A stretch of 64,000 nt of DNA from Tubulanus polymorphus (taxonomy: Eukaryota > Nemertea > Palaeonemertea > Tubulaniformes > Tubulanidae). This document shows positions 35,300 to 48,700 of the stretch, one piece after another. The stretch is from contig NC_134036.1 of the NCBI RefSeq assembly GCF_964204645.1, forward strand, positions 5,465,600 to 5,529,599, in the 5' to 3' direction. A program made the position numbers and the translations under genes. Position 1 is the first letter of the stretch. Each line of letters starts with the position of its first letter. Under the pieces are notes generated by a model, which saw nothing but the letters and a program-made list of their open reading frames with translations, was not told where the DNA came from and did no database searches.

Positions 35300-35735
35300 T
35301 GGAGGCGGTAAGAATTAGGAATCAGGAATCAAGAATTAGAAATAAAGAATTAGGAACATCATTTACACTCCAACCATTTCCATGGTATATGGAGGAAAAC
35401 TATTACACATGTATATACAAATATTTACAAAACAACACTGAAGTGATTAAAATTTAGAGAATGAAAACGTAACAAAATATATATACATCAACTATTTACA
35501 ATACTATATATACTATTGGAGGGATCTATATATGTCTAAGCCGGTCTTAATGAATTTAGCTAATTTGACCGTTGGGTTTTTCAGAATATCAAGGGTATTT
35601 AAGGTATTCAAATTCAAATAGTTTTTGCGGGGTTCGTGAAGTAGGGTACAGTCAAACAGAAAATGGGATTCGTCACCTAAAGTATTACAAGTGTGGCATA
35701 TTCTATCGGCTCCTTCTAAATAGCACACCGATCGC
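35300..35735 (-). mobile_element. Non-LTR retrotransposon 3' end (LINE copy 3)
   Basis: The best preserved copy. On the minus strand a 71-codon frame (35,513-35,728) ends the reverse transcriptase ORF: ICHTCNTLGDESHFLFDC, then a Leu/Asn-rich stretch, then KLAKFIKTGLDIY and a stop. The CxxC...GDExHFLFxC arrangement is the usual C-terminus of CR1/RTE-like LINEs. The 3' UTR follows and ends in a tandem tail of CTAATTC/CTGATTC words (35,305-35,355). Everything 5' of the C-terminus is missing. Confidence 0.75.
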
Positions 35736-37680
35736 TCGTCACGCCGTCCGACGGTATAGCCGGTGTCGCGGTCGGTTCTGCTTCATTCACGAAATAAAAG
35801 TAACGAGATGCGTAACGGAATACGCGAAACCGATACACTCCGGCTCGTCTAGGCGGTGTCAGATTTCAAATAATAACCCCGGGCACCGAGCCCTTCATCG
35901 CAAACACCTCGACAATATACGATCTGATCAGCGGAATCGATAAGCTGCCGATATTGATCGACGCTCAAAACAAACAAAAGCAAACAACATCCAAAATCAT
36001 TTTTCTTTTTCTAAATTTAACTCGTCTATAACTGATGTGTTTAATCCTTTATGCTGTTCTTCAGCCCAATCATTTTACGATTATTTAATGATTGAATTTG
36101 GAAATGGAATCGAATCGGACGCGATAAGGAATAAACTTCCTTATTACCGAGTCTTTATACGGAATTGTGCGGTTGTCAAAAATACGTCGAACCGCGTAAT
36201 GTTATATGTTCTCTACGGGATTGACAATCAACGTATGAATAAATTCACAATTTAAGTAAAGCGTTGAAGCTACGAATTAAAACGAGGAATTAAAGGAATT
36301 AACTGAATTTCGCTTAAACTAGCGCGAATCCCGTAGCCCGTACACTCCGACGTGGAGAAACGATAATAAGTATAAAACCCATATACACAACAGAAAAAAT
36401 ATTAAAAGTAAATTTTATTTCTCACTAGTGATTGTTCGAAACGTCGTGTCTTTTGATTTTAATTCTTGATAAACGAAACTTTCTATACATATAATCTTTT
36501 GGATTTGGCTTCAGTGGATTTTCAACTCATAAGTCGTATTCCCTCGTGCACTATCCTTCAAATGCAGGGTCATTACCACCCCACCACCCCCCCCCCCCAA
36601 TCATGTCGCATTTAATGTTTGCGGATTTATATCACTCGCGACTAAACTTCAGCAATTCCTAACATTAAAGTCGTTTCTCAAAGGTTTTATTTTCCGTTGA
36701 TTAGCCGTGTGTAAAATATCAACTTCGACGCTTCTCGTAAACTTGTACAATAGAGACTAGTTTACAAATACACGATCATAACTCTCGACGAAATTACGCA
36801 ATTATGTAACGTTAACTTCTGATATGCACGCCTTCGAAGGGGCGAGCGCGCGTACCGCTACTAGAAAACCGGTTTTTCGCTTTCTACAAACCGCCCTGTT
36901 TACCTATTCATTCGTATATTTTTGCGCGGTTTTGTTCGGCGCGTGCATAACGGCTTGACTTACGGACTTTAGGCTCGTACGGTGCCGACTCGGTACGAAT
37001 TGTTCTCTAAATAAGACATATCTACGCTTATAATAATAATATGTAAACAGAGTTGCGATGTTTATACCTGGGAATCAAAGACAAGTCACGGATTTTTTTT
37101 TTGCTTTAGACGAATCAGGGAATTGTCGGTGAACTTTGTTGAGATACGCGCGTATATTCAAGTAGTTTTTTCTTCAACGTTCTATGCATCGCGAGTTAAA
37201 ACTAGTTAACAGCGAATGTACAGATACATTATCAACACGGTTTAAATCGGAAACATGAAAATCAAAAATTCTTTGATTTCTTCATAAATGAATAGAATCG
37301 AAGGAATTACTTGCTTTGAAATATTTTTCAAAATTCGGAAAATAGTTAGATATTTTACCTTATTTAGGGATTTTTTTTTCAATAGGGTAACGTTATCTCA
37401 CCGACTATCAGATCATTATCCTGAAAGCGAATTTGGACACTTATAGTTGTCGATCAACGATCGGTTAAAGAAGGGATTGCCCTGAAACCGCTGCCAGCCG
37501 ACGATATAAATAACGTATTATGGATTTTCGTTGTTGTAAAGATTTCAACGATTTTTCGGCGTTTAACGAAAATATTGCAAAAATAGATATCATACGCGGT
37601 AAACCAAACCGCCGGAGCCCCGGCTCCTTTTTTCTAAAAGACTGCAACTGAAGCCCGATTATTCAACTGATATCAGGTTT
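35736..37680. other. No gene seen
   Basis: AT-rich. There is a C13-14 run near 36,585-36,598. The short frames at 35,572 and 36,037 have no motif, and the first is the antisense of the LINE fragment. Confidence 0.35.
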
Positions 37681-37684
37681 TTTG

Positions 37685-38200
37685 AAACTGTTTAAAAGAT
37701 GTTTAATATATATCTAATGTGTGTAGCCTTGTTCGTTTTAAATTAGAAATGTCTCAGGTGAAATACTGAACGCATGTGGAATGTGGACGCGTTCAGTTTT
37801 TGAAAGTGAGCTAAAATGAGATAAAATGTCTAATATCTAGTATTTGTAGTTCGTTTTAGATTAGAAATGTCTCAGATGAAGTACTGAACACATAATGAAG
37901 TGTGGACGATCAGTTTTTGAAAGTGTGCCGATAAAATATCTAATGTCTGGTTCGGTGTTTGAAGTTAATTTTCAATTTGAAATGTCTCAGGTGAAGTTCT
38001 GAACACTTGTGAAGAATGGACGGTCAGCTTTTAAAAATGTGCTGGTGGTATTAATGTCAGGTGTCGTGTTTGTAGTTCGATTTCAAGTGAGGTGTGGCCA
38101 GACGATCAATTTCCGAATGCGCGCCGATAAAGTGTCTGATTTCTGGCGTTTGTGTGTATAGGCGCATTGTCAGTTGAATTCCGTCTTAAACACGGATGAA
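37685..38200 (+). repeat. Degenerate tandem array, about 115-bp units
   Basis: Four drifted copies with AGAAATGTCTCAGGTGAAAT, ACTGAACACATG, GTGGACGxTCAGTTTTTGAAA and ATAAAATGTCTAATxTCTGG. The clearest starts are near 37,740, 37,861 and 37,976. Confidence 0.75.
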
Positions 38201-39514
38201 ACCTTTGACAAAATATTCGAACATAAGTAAACAGAAATGCGATACGGATGAAAGCCGAATAGATGAAGCACGATCTGAATATGAAACTCGGGGCGTCAAC
38301 GCTAAAACGTCGAAATGGATTTTGTCGTTGTGTTTGGTTGACGCCTCGGGACTCAATAATGATAAATAACGTATATGTATATATGCAAGAGCTAATAAAT
38401 GCGCGCGAATGTATACGATTCAGATAAAAAGAGTAAAAAGAGTAACAGCAATTTCTACCAGCCGCGTCGAACGCCTAGATAAATGCCGTGCCTATATACA
38501 TGTCGAAGTTTCTGGTTTCCGTTACAAGATTTTGAAATAGATATTGAAAAAAGCAAACAATTTCAATTGGCTTCTATTTCATACCACGGGCTTCCGATAG
38601 CGTAAGAAAACTTTCATTGGTCGATTGGTAATGACCGCTAGCGCCGAGCTCTTCAGAACCTCAACTTTACCGGTAAACTTGATATTGGAGTATGGAAAGT
38701 GTCCTTTCGCAACAGTAACAGCAATAAGTCAACCACCCAGATAGCAATTGAAGTACTAAATAGCTAAATGCTGTAGACTTGTCGCCAGTCGAAAGATGGA
38801 TAGATCGATAAGATGACAGACAGGAAGGCGAATAGGCATATTGCGTAGACAGACAGACAGATCGACAGCCTGACAGACAATATGTGCCATAACCATCAAT
38901 CAGACTTCAATCCGACGCCTGGAACGACCCCTTAAGGCATTCGTTACAGCAGGGAGAAGCTCACTTTTTCAAACTTGATGTTATATCGAATGTCTCTTGT
39001 TGTCGGTCATTTTCATTTAAAAAAAGCCTAAAAAGGTAAGGCGTCGAACACGCGAGAGGCCACGATCTTGATTGGGAAACAAATTGCGAGAGAGTATATC
39101 GTATGTCAAGGTCTGAGGCAATGGGTCCAGGCTGCCTTTTGATAACGGTAATCTTCTAATAGGAAAATCATTTTTCCATTCAATAGAAAAAAAAGAATAT
39201 ATATCTCGCTATATTATCAATTTATCCAGCATAAGCAACGTATATATAGCCTATGCTTTATACATTTGTTATATACTCTATCTCTGTGATGTACATGTTT
39301 TCTATTTGAATTCGTTCACTCAATGTCGATAGGTTTAAAACAAATACACGACTCAACCACACACACCGTACACACATCGACAGCTGATGATCACTGATAA
39401 ATCAGCCCTGCATGTCGAATTTCGATATATCAAAACAGACAATATAAACCGAACTGAATCGATATAAATTTCGCAATTATTCAAATAGCTATCTACAGTC
39501 TTGTGTTCACGATC
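38201..39514. other. No gene seen; GACA-type microsatellite
   Basis: Imperfect GATA/GACA repeats at 38,792-38,880. No exon was recognised. Confidence 0.4.
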
Positions 39515-39875
39515 GCCCCTTTTAGTAACTGACCCCTGGACCGTGGTATTTAGGCACTGGTTTATACATTAAACAACCTTTCAATAACTGACCCCTGTAC
39601 CGCGGTATTTAAACACTGGTTTACATTAAACAACCTTTCAGTAACTGACCCCTGTACCGCGGTATTTAAACAACGGGTTTACATTAAACAACCTTTCAGT
39701 AACTGACCCCTGTACTGCGGTATTTGAACACTGGTTTACATTAAACAACCTTCCAGTAACTGACCCCTGTACCGCGGTATTTAAACACTGGTTTTTATTA
39801 AACAACCTTTCACTAACTGACCCCTGTACCGCTGTATTTAAACACTGATTAACGATAAACAAGCTTTCGGTAGAT
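39515..39875 (-). repeat. 57-bp minisatellite C, array 2 (inverted)
   Basis: Six units of the same repeat as at 20,600 but in reverse orientation: AACTGACCCCTGTACCGCGG, then TATTTAAACACTGGTTTACA and TTAAACAACC. The minus-strand frame is the same 19-residue repeat artefact. Confidence 0.9.
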
Positions 39876-39879
39876 CGTG

Positions 39880-40334
39880 AAGACAAATTGAAACTGTATG
39901 AACATTACAATGAAGTAGCCTTTTAGCCCACAACGAGAGCCTAATATATTTAAGCAGGTCTTTGAGGCGTTTGATTTGTTTTTCTATGCGGTGCAGAATC
40001 TAATAATTTCATACACAGTCGCGCAGCAGTTTGAAGTGTTTTCGTATGGAAAACGCCAGCTGCGCAATTCAGAGACTATTGCTCGAAATGAATAAAATAT
40101 AGGTGAATTTGAAATACCTATTTTTATATCCGTCGTTTTTCCGATACCTCGTAATATATTCATACAGGCCACAGCTTCGATAAAGTGTTCGCCTGATTGA
40201 GAACTAGCAGCGCCGTCGAGCGTACAACGGCAAGCGCAGATTTACTGCAAAAACGAAAGTATTTTTTTTTTGAGATGAGATGTGGTAATCGTTACAACGA
40301 TAAACCACGGAACACATCCCCTTATTTGGTTATA
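39880..40334. other. No gene seen
   Basis: Short gap between arrays C2 and A3 with no coding signal. Confidence 0.35.
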
Positions 40335-40815
40335 TATGATTAGTTACTAAATGACGATGAAATTCTCATTGTCGATAACATCGACGATTCAGTAAAATTA
40401 TGATTAGTTACTTATGACGACCTTCTCATTCTCAATAACTTCAACGATTCAGTAAGATAATGATTAGTTAGCAATGACGCCCTTCTCATTCTCAGTAACT
40501 ACAAGGATTCAGTAAAATTATGATTAGTTACTAATGACGACCTTCTCATTCTCAATAACTTCAACGATTCAGTAAAATAATGATTAGTTAGCAATGACGA
40601 CCTTCTCATTCTCGATAACTTCAACGATTCAGTAAAATTATGATTAGTTACAAATGGCGACCTTCTCATTCTCAATAACTTCAACGATTCAGTAAAATTA
40701 TGATTAGTTACTAATTACGACCTTCTCATTCTCGATAACTTCAACGATTCAGTAAAATTATGATTAGTTACCAATGAAGCCCTACTCATTCTCAGTAACT
40801 TCAACGATTCAAAAT
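40335..40815 (+). repeat. 60-bp minisatellite A, array 3
   Basis: Eight units of the 60-bp repeat, in the same orientation as all other A arrays. Confidence 0.95.
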
Positions 40816-41204
40816 TATTATTTCAAATATCACATGAATTCAGAATATAACAGAAATACCACGTGTTGATAATGTTTACTTATCCCGGTCGAAAAAAATG
40901 CTAACTGTAATACGAAACGCTGATTGTGAACGGACAATTTAATTTATTTCTGACTTTGAATAATCAAATGCAGGATTATCAGTATATAGATTAAAGAATA
41001 AAATGATGTTATGCCTCATCGGTAAGTGAAAAAAAAAATATTTGCATGATAAATTTTTCGTTGCAAAGTCTATAACTTTCTGGCCTCCTGAAAAGCGCAT
41101 CAGAATATCACGTGAATGTCCAAACTTTCGGGCTAAAACGTAAGCATAGCGGAGGCCGGGCGTATCAACAACCCGGAAGTAACATCCAACCCATCCACAA
41201 ACTC

Positions 41205-41335
41205 CTGTGCTAAAAACCCCCAGTTTCGCTCCCGGCAGGTGTGGTGGGTCTGTAAGGGACACTCAATCGAAAAATCTAACGAAATTTACAAACCAAATAA
41301 ACAACAGGGACAATCCCTATTTTCAGATCAAAAAA
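41205..41335 (+). repeat. Dispersed repeat R, copy 4
   Basis: TTTCGCTCCCGGCAGGTGTG, then GTGGGTCTGTAAGGGACACT, then CAACAGGGACAATCCCTATT. It is the cleanest copy of the family in this window. Confidence 0.65.
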
Positions 41336-42486
41336 CCTCGAGCGCGGTTTTTGTGGTCCGATCTCCCTTTGGCCACAAAAATCTTAATCATGATGACATA
41401 CAGTCGTAGCGAATTCAATACGGTAGAGAAGGTGAAACATTTAATTTTTTGTGAAGAGAACACGCGTGCGAATTTTATCTTCGAATGGTATAGCCTTAGT
41501 CGGTTCGACGCAAATACTAACTAAAGTTCTTTTTACCATCGACTTTGTTTAACGCAACGTTCTGGCGAGTGTGACATAGTCACATCGCCAACAAAAACCG
41601 ATTTCACTCGTTCTATTTATGTTTTATACCCAACGAACGGGGAAAAAAACTGCCGTCTCTAAAAGCGACCTTTTGATCCGAAGGAAATCGATATGATTTT
41701 CCCTTTTGTCGTCACCAACTAAAGAAAACCGGTTTGCCTTGCATTGCGGGAACCTAACGTTTGGCAAAAAAGTTTCAATTCCAGAAAATGGCCCGATAAT
41801 AGCTTGTAAATAAAAATCCTTAGAAAAATCGCTCGCTACCAACTGATAATTGTGGCATTGAGCGACCCGGGTTTCGTGGTTGCTACAAATATGGGGTACA
41901 CGCAGGCATTGTCCGATTTAACTGGGTCACTAGGTCGTACCAAATATATATCTGGTTCTATTTTAGAGAGAAGGAATACGCGTTATTTTCGAGAAAAAAA
42001 AACATATCAACCCGATGCAAGGACGTTTTTTGAATATAATGAAAGCCGCATCGGAATCGGTTTTTAGAAAATGATAACAAAATTGACCGAGTAGTACGCG
42101 ACAAAAGTATCCTAATAAGGTTACTGGCTAGGGGGCTTTAGCTCGTGTAAGACGGTTTATCCTGCGAATTTTCAGGGTTGGAGGATGGAATTTGAGTCAA
42201 CTTGGGCATAAAATCGTTCTGTGCAGCCACGAAATATGATATTTTGACGTGTAAAGAAATAGCATTCATTGAAATACAAAGTTTACCCATTTTAAAATAT
42301 TCGAATTGGCCATTTTATATTGTTTCTACCAAAATTTAAAAAACGAAAGGCGTTTCTAAAATCGTGAGTACCGCTCAAGCGGTAGGGGCGGTAAGCTGGA
42401 TCCACCACTGTTTACGGTTATAGTCAGTTCACGTGATATATGAGATATTACGCTAATTCTAGTTTTCTAATTGTCTTCTATTGCAG
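41336..42486. other. Upstream flank of the calpain exon, no exon seen
   Basis: No coding or clear promoter signal. Since the first visible calpain exon starts with an acceptor (TCTATTGCAG ending at 42,486), a non-coding first exon must lie further upstream, but I cannot place it. Confidence 0.4.
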
Positions 42487-42796
42487 ACACCCCGATCAGC
42501 ACCGAGCACCGGCGCTTCGTGGAATATGTAACTTCGACGTCCGGAACGAAGTGCGCCGCAAAACCGCTCAAAACATCGCAAACACAAGAACATCTCAGAA
42601 CCGAACCATCGCGCGCGAGATTTAGTTCGGAATCATCGTCAAAATGGTGAAACAATTTCAGAATCAGAGTTTCGGCTCGATTCGCAAAGAAGCGGCCGGC
42701 AAAGGAGAGCTGTGGGTCGACCCGTTATTCCCGCCGAATAGCAAGTCGCTGTTCTTCAGCAAAGTCGATCGAGAAATCGAATGGAAGCGTCCCGGG
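42487..42796 (+). CDS. Calpain exon 1 (5' UTR plus residues 1-51)
   Basis: The acceptor ends at 42,486. The 5' UTR runs 42,487-42,643 and coding 42,644-42,796, ending in phase 0 before GTAAGT. It encodes the N-terminal anchor helix region and the [16 protein letters not shown] and EWKRPG motifs that open calpain cores. Confidence 0.9.
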
Positions 42797-45700
42797 GTAA
42801 GTGAGTTTGTTTTCTCGATTCAAAACGAGCATGTGTGGATACTGAGAGTTGCGTTATTATCGTGATTCAGTAAAATGAATGTATGAATGGTTCGGGCCTT
42901 CTTGAGTTATTCGGTAAAATTATGATTAGTTACTAATGACGACCTTCTCATTGTCAATGACTTTAACGATTCAGTAAAATTATGATTATTAACTTATAAC
43001 TACCTACTCATTCCCAATGAATTAAATGATTCAGGAAGATTATGATTAGTTACTAGTGACGACCTTCTCTTTCCCAATAACTTCAACGATTCAGTAAAAT
43101 TATGATTAGTTACTAATGACGACCTTCTAGGTCTCGATAACCTTAACGATTCAGTAAAGTTATGATTGGTTACTAATGACGACCTTCTCATTCTCAATAA
43201 CTTCAACGATTCAGTAAAGTTATGATTGGTTACTAATGACGACCTTCTCATTCTAAACAACTTTAACGATTCAGTAAAATTAAAATAAGTTCTTATGTAT
43301 AGACAAAATCAATACCAGTTCCCATAGACAACCCTCTCGAACGATTCGACAACCAATATCATGGCCTAGAAAAAAAGTCGACCACTATTAAAACGCTATA
43401 AGGAAATGTGGGCAGATTTTCTAGAAAATGTTTTCGTAATAAAACGCGACTGGTTCGGTGCGAATTGAAAGGTTATTAGGGCAACGCGTCGAAATAAAAG
43501 AATTCGGATGTTCGATTTCCCGTCAGAAACACAATACTTCCCATCTCTTCCTGGCGTCTTATCGAATCTTATCATCACCAGCAACTCCCATTCCGCGAGC
43601 GTGTACATGAAACGTGGCCGCCTCCACGATGGCCACAACGACGTCATCGAAATGATTTAGGATATCGGCTTCTAGATACCTATTTAAAGCAAAATCCATG
43701 CATAGTCGAAGCTATAAATCAGTTTGATCACAATATCCTTGATCGAACAAAGAACGTACTATGCAAAAATTGTTGAATGATTTTACAAGGAGTGCTTGGC
43801 CGAGTCCACGATGGCCACAATGACGTCATCGAAATGATTTAGAATGTCGGCTTCTAGATACTATTTAAAGCAAAAACCATATATAGTCGAAGCTATAAAT
43901 CAGTTTCATCACGATATCCTTGATAAAAAAATGAACGTACTATCCAAAATTTGTTGACTGATTTTACAAGGAATTTTTGAAGATACTAGAAATATTTCGG
44001 GTGGTTTCTATATACCGCCCTTTTCAGTCTAATAATCGAGATTTTCAGACGAGGAAGGGGCTAGGAACTGTCGTAAATCTTCCAAATAAACATTTCAAGG
44101 TTGTTCAACGATTGCTGGATATCTAAATTCATCCAAGCTATTTTCGTCGACTTGCAGGAACTGTGCAAATGCCCGCAGCTGGTTGTGAACGGGGTCAGCA
44201 CGGAGGATTTGAACGAAGGCGAATTGGGCAACGGCTGGTTCGTCGCCGCTTGCTCGAGTCTGGCTCGCGAGCCAAACATGTGGAACAAGGTAATTCAGGC
44301 GTCAATCATTGCTCCGGCAAAAAATATGGATTGAATTCATATACAGATTTAAGCCTATTTTTGGTATGTGAGCTATCCTACTTATTGCAAGGCTCAGTTT
44401 GGTTCAATAATAGCCATTGAAACAACTTGAGGCCAGTTATTTTCGTTCCAAAAAGAATATAAGGACATAAGGCCAGTGAAAGCTCATTTATGTGCTATAA
44501 CCGTTCTAACAATTTAAGACCAATCTAAGCTCATTCGTTTCTTTAATCCAACACTTAAGACCAGTTTAAGCTCACGTTTGTTCCACGAACAATCCAAGAA
44601 CTTATGACCAGTCTAAGCTCATTTTGGTCGACGAGCATTCTAACAATTTAAGACCAGCCTAAGCTTATTTTGATTCTACGATCAAGTACCTTAGAAGACC
44701 GGTCAAAGCTTATTTTGAATCTGCAACCAATCTATCTACCTAGGACCTGTCGAAAGCTAATTTTTGGTGTCATAACCAATCTAAAAACCTACGCCTATTT
44801 TCATTCTATAGCCAACCCTACAAACTAAGACAAACCTATTCTAATTATGGTTCTATAAGCGAACAGTCATTAGACTTTCATGAGATCAAATTTCACCTAG
44901 ATGCATTACGAATTCTCCACCCCGACATATATGCCCCTAGGAAACTAAAATCGCTGGTTTCTTTTTTTTACGAACAGGTAATCGTCGACTATAAGGGACA
45001 GGAATGGTCGGAGAAGAACACGTACGCCGGCGTGTTTCACTTCGCGTTCTGGCGTTACGGAGAGTGGATCGACGTCGTCGTCGACGACTTGTTGCCGACG
45101 AAAGACGGCGAGCTGATATTCTGCCACTCGAAATCGAAAAGCGAATTCTGGTCGGCGTTGCTGGAAAAAGCGTACGCCAAGTAGGTCGAACGACGCGTCG
45201 GTCGTCACTTAGTACATAATTATTACATTTCATCGCCACTAGATGGCGTACTAAATAGATATAGATCCCTCCAATAATTAGTATGTTGTAAATCGTGTAT
45301 GTATATATTGTTAATAACTTTGTTATATTTTATCAAAACAAGTTTATACTTTCTGTTAAGTCTCCCTCCATGTACCATAGAAATTGTTAGAGTGTAAATA
45401 AAATCCTAATCCTAATCCTAATTCTAATCCTGATTCTCACCCGACCAACACCTTCAAAAAACCGTGTCCAGAATAGCTATAATAATCCGATATACATCGA
45501 TTTATGGCAATATAGAAAATTGATCTTAAATTAGTGAGGTATTTTGGTGAACTTCATGTCGATTTAGTTATTAGTTCATTCTAATTTAGAATTCGGTCTT
45601 ATCTTTTGCCTGTGAATAGATTATCAAACCTTCAGTTTCAAAAATATAGAAATCGTAGATTATGTTTCGCTTGTAATGTTTTAGGTGATGAATATAATTT

Positions 45701-48700
45701 TCAATTTCACTCTACTGAATAAAATCGGTGAAAACTATGTGAATCTTGGTATTCTAAAAAAATTTAAACAACCCAGTAAGCTAAATTCATCGAAATAGGT
45801 TTAGATGTATCCGGATCCCTTCAATACATTGTAAATAGTATATTTTGAAAAACTAACCTATGTTTTATTAAGCAAAGTTCATATTTTCCGTTCTTTTGTA
45901 ATCATTGCTTCACATACTCGCTGAATTTATTTCTAATTAAGGGTTTTTCCCCGATTTAATTATTGACAACCGATTGACCGAATTATAACTTTCTCATTCG
46001 CAGACTTTACGGGGATTACGAACACCTGAAAACCGGTTTCATCGCCGACGCGCTGGTCGACTTCACCGGCGGAGTCGCCGAGAAAATCGACCTGTCGAAA
46101 AAAGACCTACAAGAAAACGACGAACACAAATATCTATTCTTCAACGATCTGATGTCGTCGGTCGACAATCATTCTCTAGCCGTTGCCTATATCGACGTAG
46201 GTTGTTTTCCGGTTATTTTTTTCGAATGCAAATCTACCCCTCTTTCGCCTATAGATTTTCATCTCCATTTGTCGAAAGCGTTTCGGCCGATCGGAATGAA
46301 AGTTTCAGGCATTACGTGAACCTGGGCCCCAAAAACGATTCGAATATATATATATATATATATATATATGTCTTACATTATGGCTAAAAATAAGAGATAC
46401 CTTGTTTCTCCAAATCGGCCGGGTCATTTCGTAAACTGCAAAACAATGTAATCAGTTCATTTTTTCTATAGCTGCCGGGTCTGTCATGGTGAGCTTGATC
46501 ACGATACGTATCATATCTTACCGTTTTCGGAGTCATCGAAGAAGGCCAATTGGCCTATAATTTGACTGCCACGGTGTTTCACCTAAGTTGCCAGGTATTG
46601 CCAGCACTTCGGTATTAGCGAAAAATATAACAATTATCGTGAATTCTAGGAAACGTTCGGGTCCAAATTAGAAGTAATGTACGGGGTAGATAGGCGTCTG
46701 GCCGTGTCAACGTTTAAGCTCAGCAGAAACGAGAAACGAGGTATTAATTTCTAGCCTTACGTTTCCCCCTCAATTTCTGTTTATTTCCGATAAATCCAAC
46801 GCCAAACGTAGATTTATTTTCCCTTATGATATATATTTTTTTCTTCTAATTTCGATTTCGATTCAGGATTTATACGGTCGTTTGTTCGGCAGCGTAAGTG
46901 TCCCTTCGCCTATTCAAACCCCCGAGTGAAATTAAATGACCCGGAAAAATTATGTCGAATTCATTTAACATCGGGCCACGTGCACGCGGGCCTAGCTTAG
47001 ATTTAAGACCGCTCTAAGATCGCCTCGGTTTTACGGCCGGTCCCAACAACTTAAGACCAGTGACCGTGGAACCGGGCACATTTTTTTCTAGTGGAAATGT
47101 GTTCTTGGATACTATCTCAAATCTTATAGCTGGTCTCGACTTGTAGTAACATTGGCTGCCAGTACTCAGACTGGTCTTATATCATAAGTCATGATTGTGC
47201 GACCGGTCCCCAGATTCTGGGGCGCTATCTCGTCCTAGAGACATTTCTACCATTTTAGCAAGCGAGGACGCGACGAGTCGCTGAGTCCTAAGTTAATCAA
47301 TAACCAATAAGAACTTAACTAAACTTTGTAAAACGAAACAAAATATATATCCTCTAACGTTTGTTTGTGACTCCTATTTCGATTTGGGAACCTTGAAATT
47401 GAATACGCAAAGTTAGTTTCCAAAGTGAACTAACTTCTTGACTAAACGCCAGACCCACTGCTCTAGTCACTCGCTATGCGATGGCATGGCCCGCAGGTTT
47501 AATGTCGACCGGGATAATGAATTCGATTTCTCCGCCAGGTCGAAAATTCTGCATTCTAATAAACCACTTTCCTCTCTCCCTTCAGCTACTGCGGGATGGC
47601 CTTTTCCTATACTTTTCTCTAAACTTTTAAGTTTGCAGTTGATATCCTAGAATGCATGCATTAGGCTAGATCTACAGGTCTTAAGGCTGCATATCATATC
47701 GATATATCGCCTCATATTTCAACATCTCTGTTCGATTTTTAAGCAGTATGACGTATACTGTTTCTCATTCTAACGACATTTTTTTTCCGATGTTAGACAC
47801 AAAACCTCGCCTAAAAAAACTAACCCAAATTCGTGTCCTATACGTTAGAATGAATCTAATAGAAACTGTCATATTTTCATTCTCGGTTTGTATTTCGCGT
47901 TGCCTAACTATATGTTATTTCCCCTGGTAATTGGCTCTGTCGACTTCAATTCGTAACCTACGATTCTCACGCGTGACGCTAACTTCGGGACGGGAATGAA
48001 AAGAACTAATTTCTTTCTTCGTTGGTAACATCTCAGAAAATGCTTGATCAGATTTTCCCGCGTATAGAAATGCTTCGTGACTTACCTTTCGAAAATCCCT
48101 GGCGCGACTTCTATCTCATCTTAAGGAGAAGCTTCTATTTCCTTTCTCGAAATCTAGAATTAAGGAATAGCAAATATAGAAGTCGAGTTTGAAAAAGAAA
48201 AAGGAAAATAAGTCAGGTGTAACGATTTAGACGTGTATCGTTTCCTAATCGTAACACTACGGATACGTGCTAGAACATTGCCCCGAAAACGAAATGTACA
48301 TTCATCCTAGAATATTCAAAATTCCAGAATTAGCCACAATTGATACAGTTTCGTATAAACCAAATTCCGTTTTAGAAAAAAAAATCACTTATATAGTCAA
48401 TTTAGATCTGTTTCTTTAAGAAATTTCAAGAAAATCTAGGATACTATGAAAATACGTGTTTTTAAGTATCGAACGATTTCCTAAAAAATACAAGGCGTGA
48501 AATTGTTTAAAATTCTATTTCAAATATCTGCTGATACAATTCACATCGATGTTAGACATTTTTTTCAAATGCTATTTTTGTCATCCGTTTCGAAAAGCAA
48601 AAAATAATCAACTCATTCGAGATTTTTTTTCTCAAGTGGACGTAAATTTCGATGAAAATTACTTGTACGAATAGAAAATAGAATTAAAATTCCTGATCGT

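Noticed and set aside
46650-46740. 91-nt open segment in calpain intron 4 with TTCTAG before and GTATTA after
   Set aside because: Its length (3n+1) would break the frame between exon 4 and exon 5, the donor is poor, and no homologous segment exists in CAPN5. A poison exon cannot be excluded.
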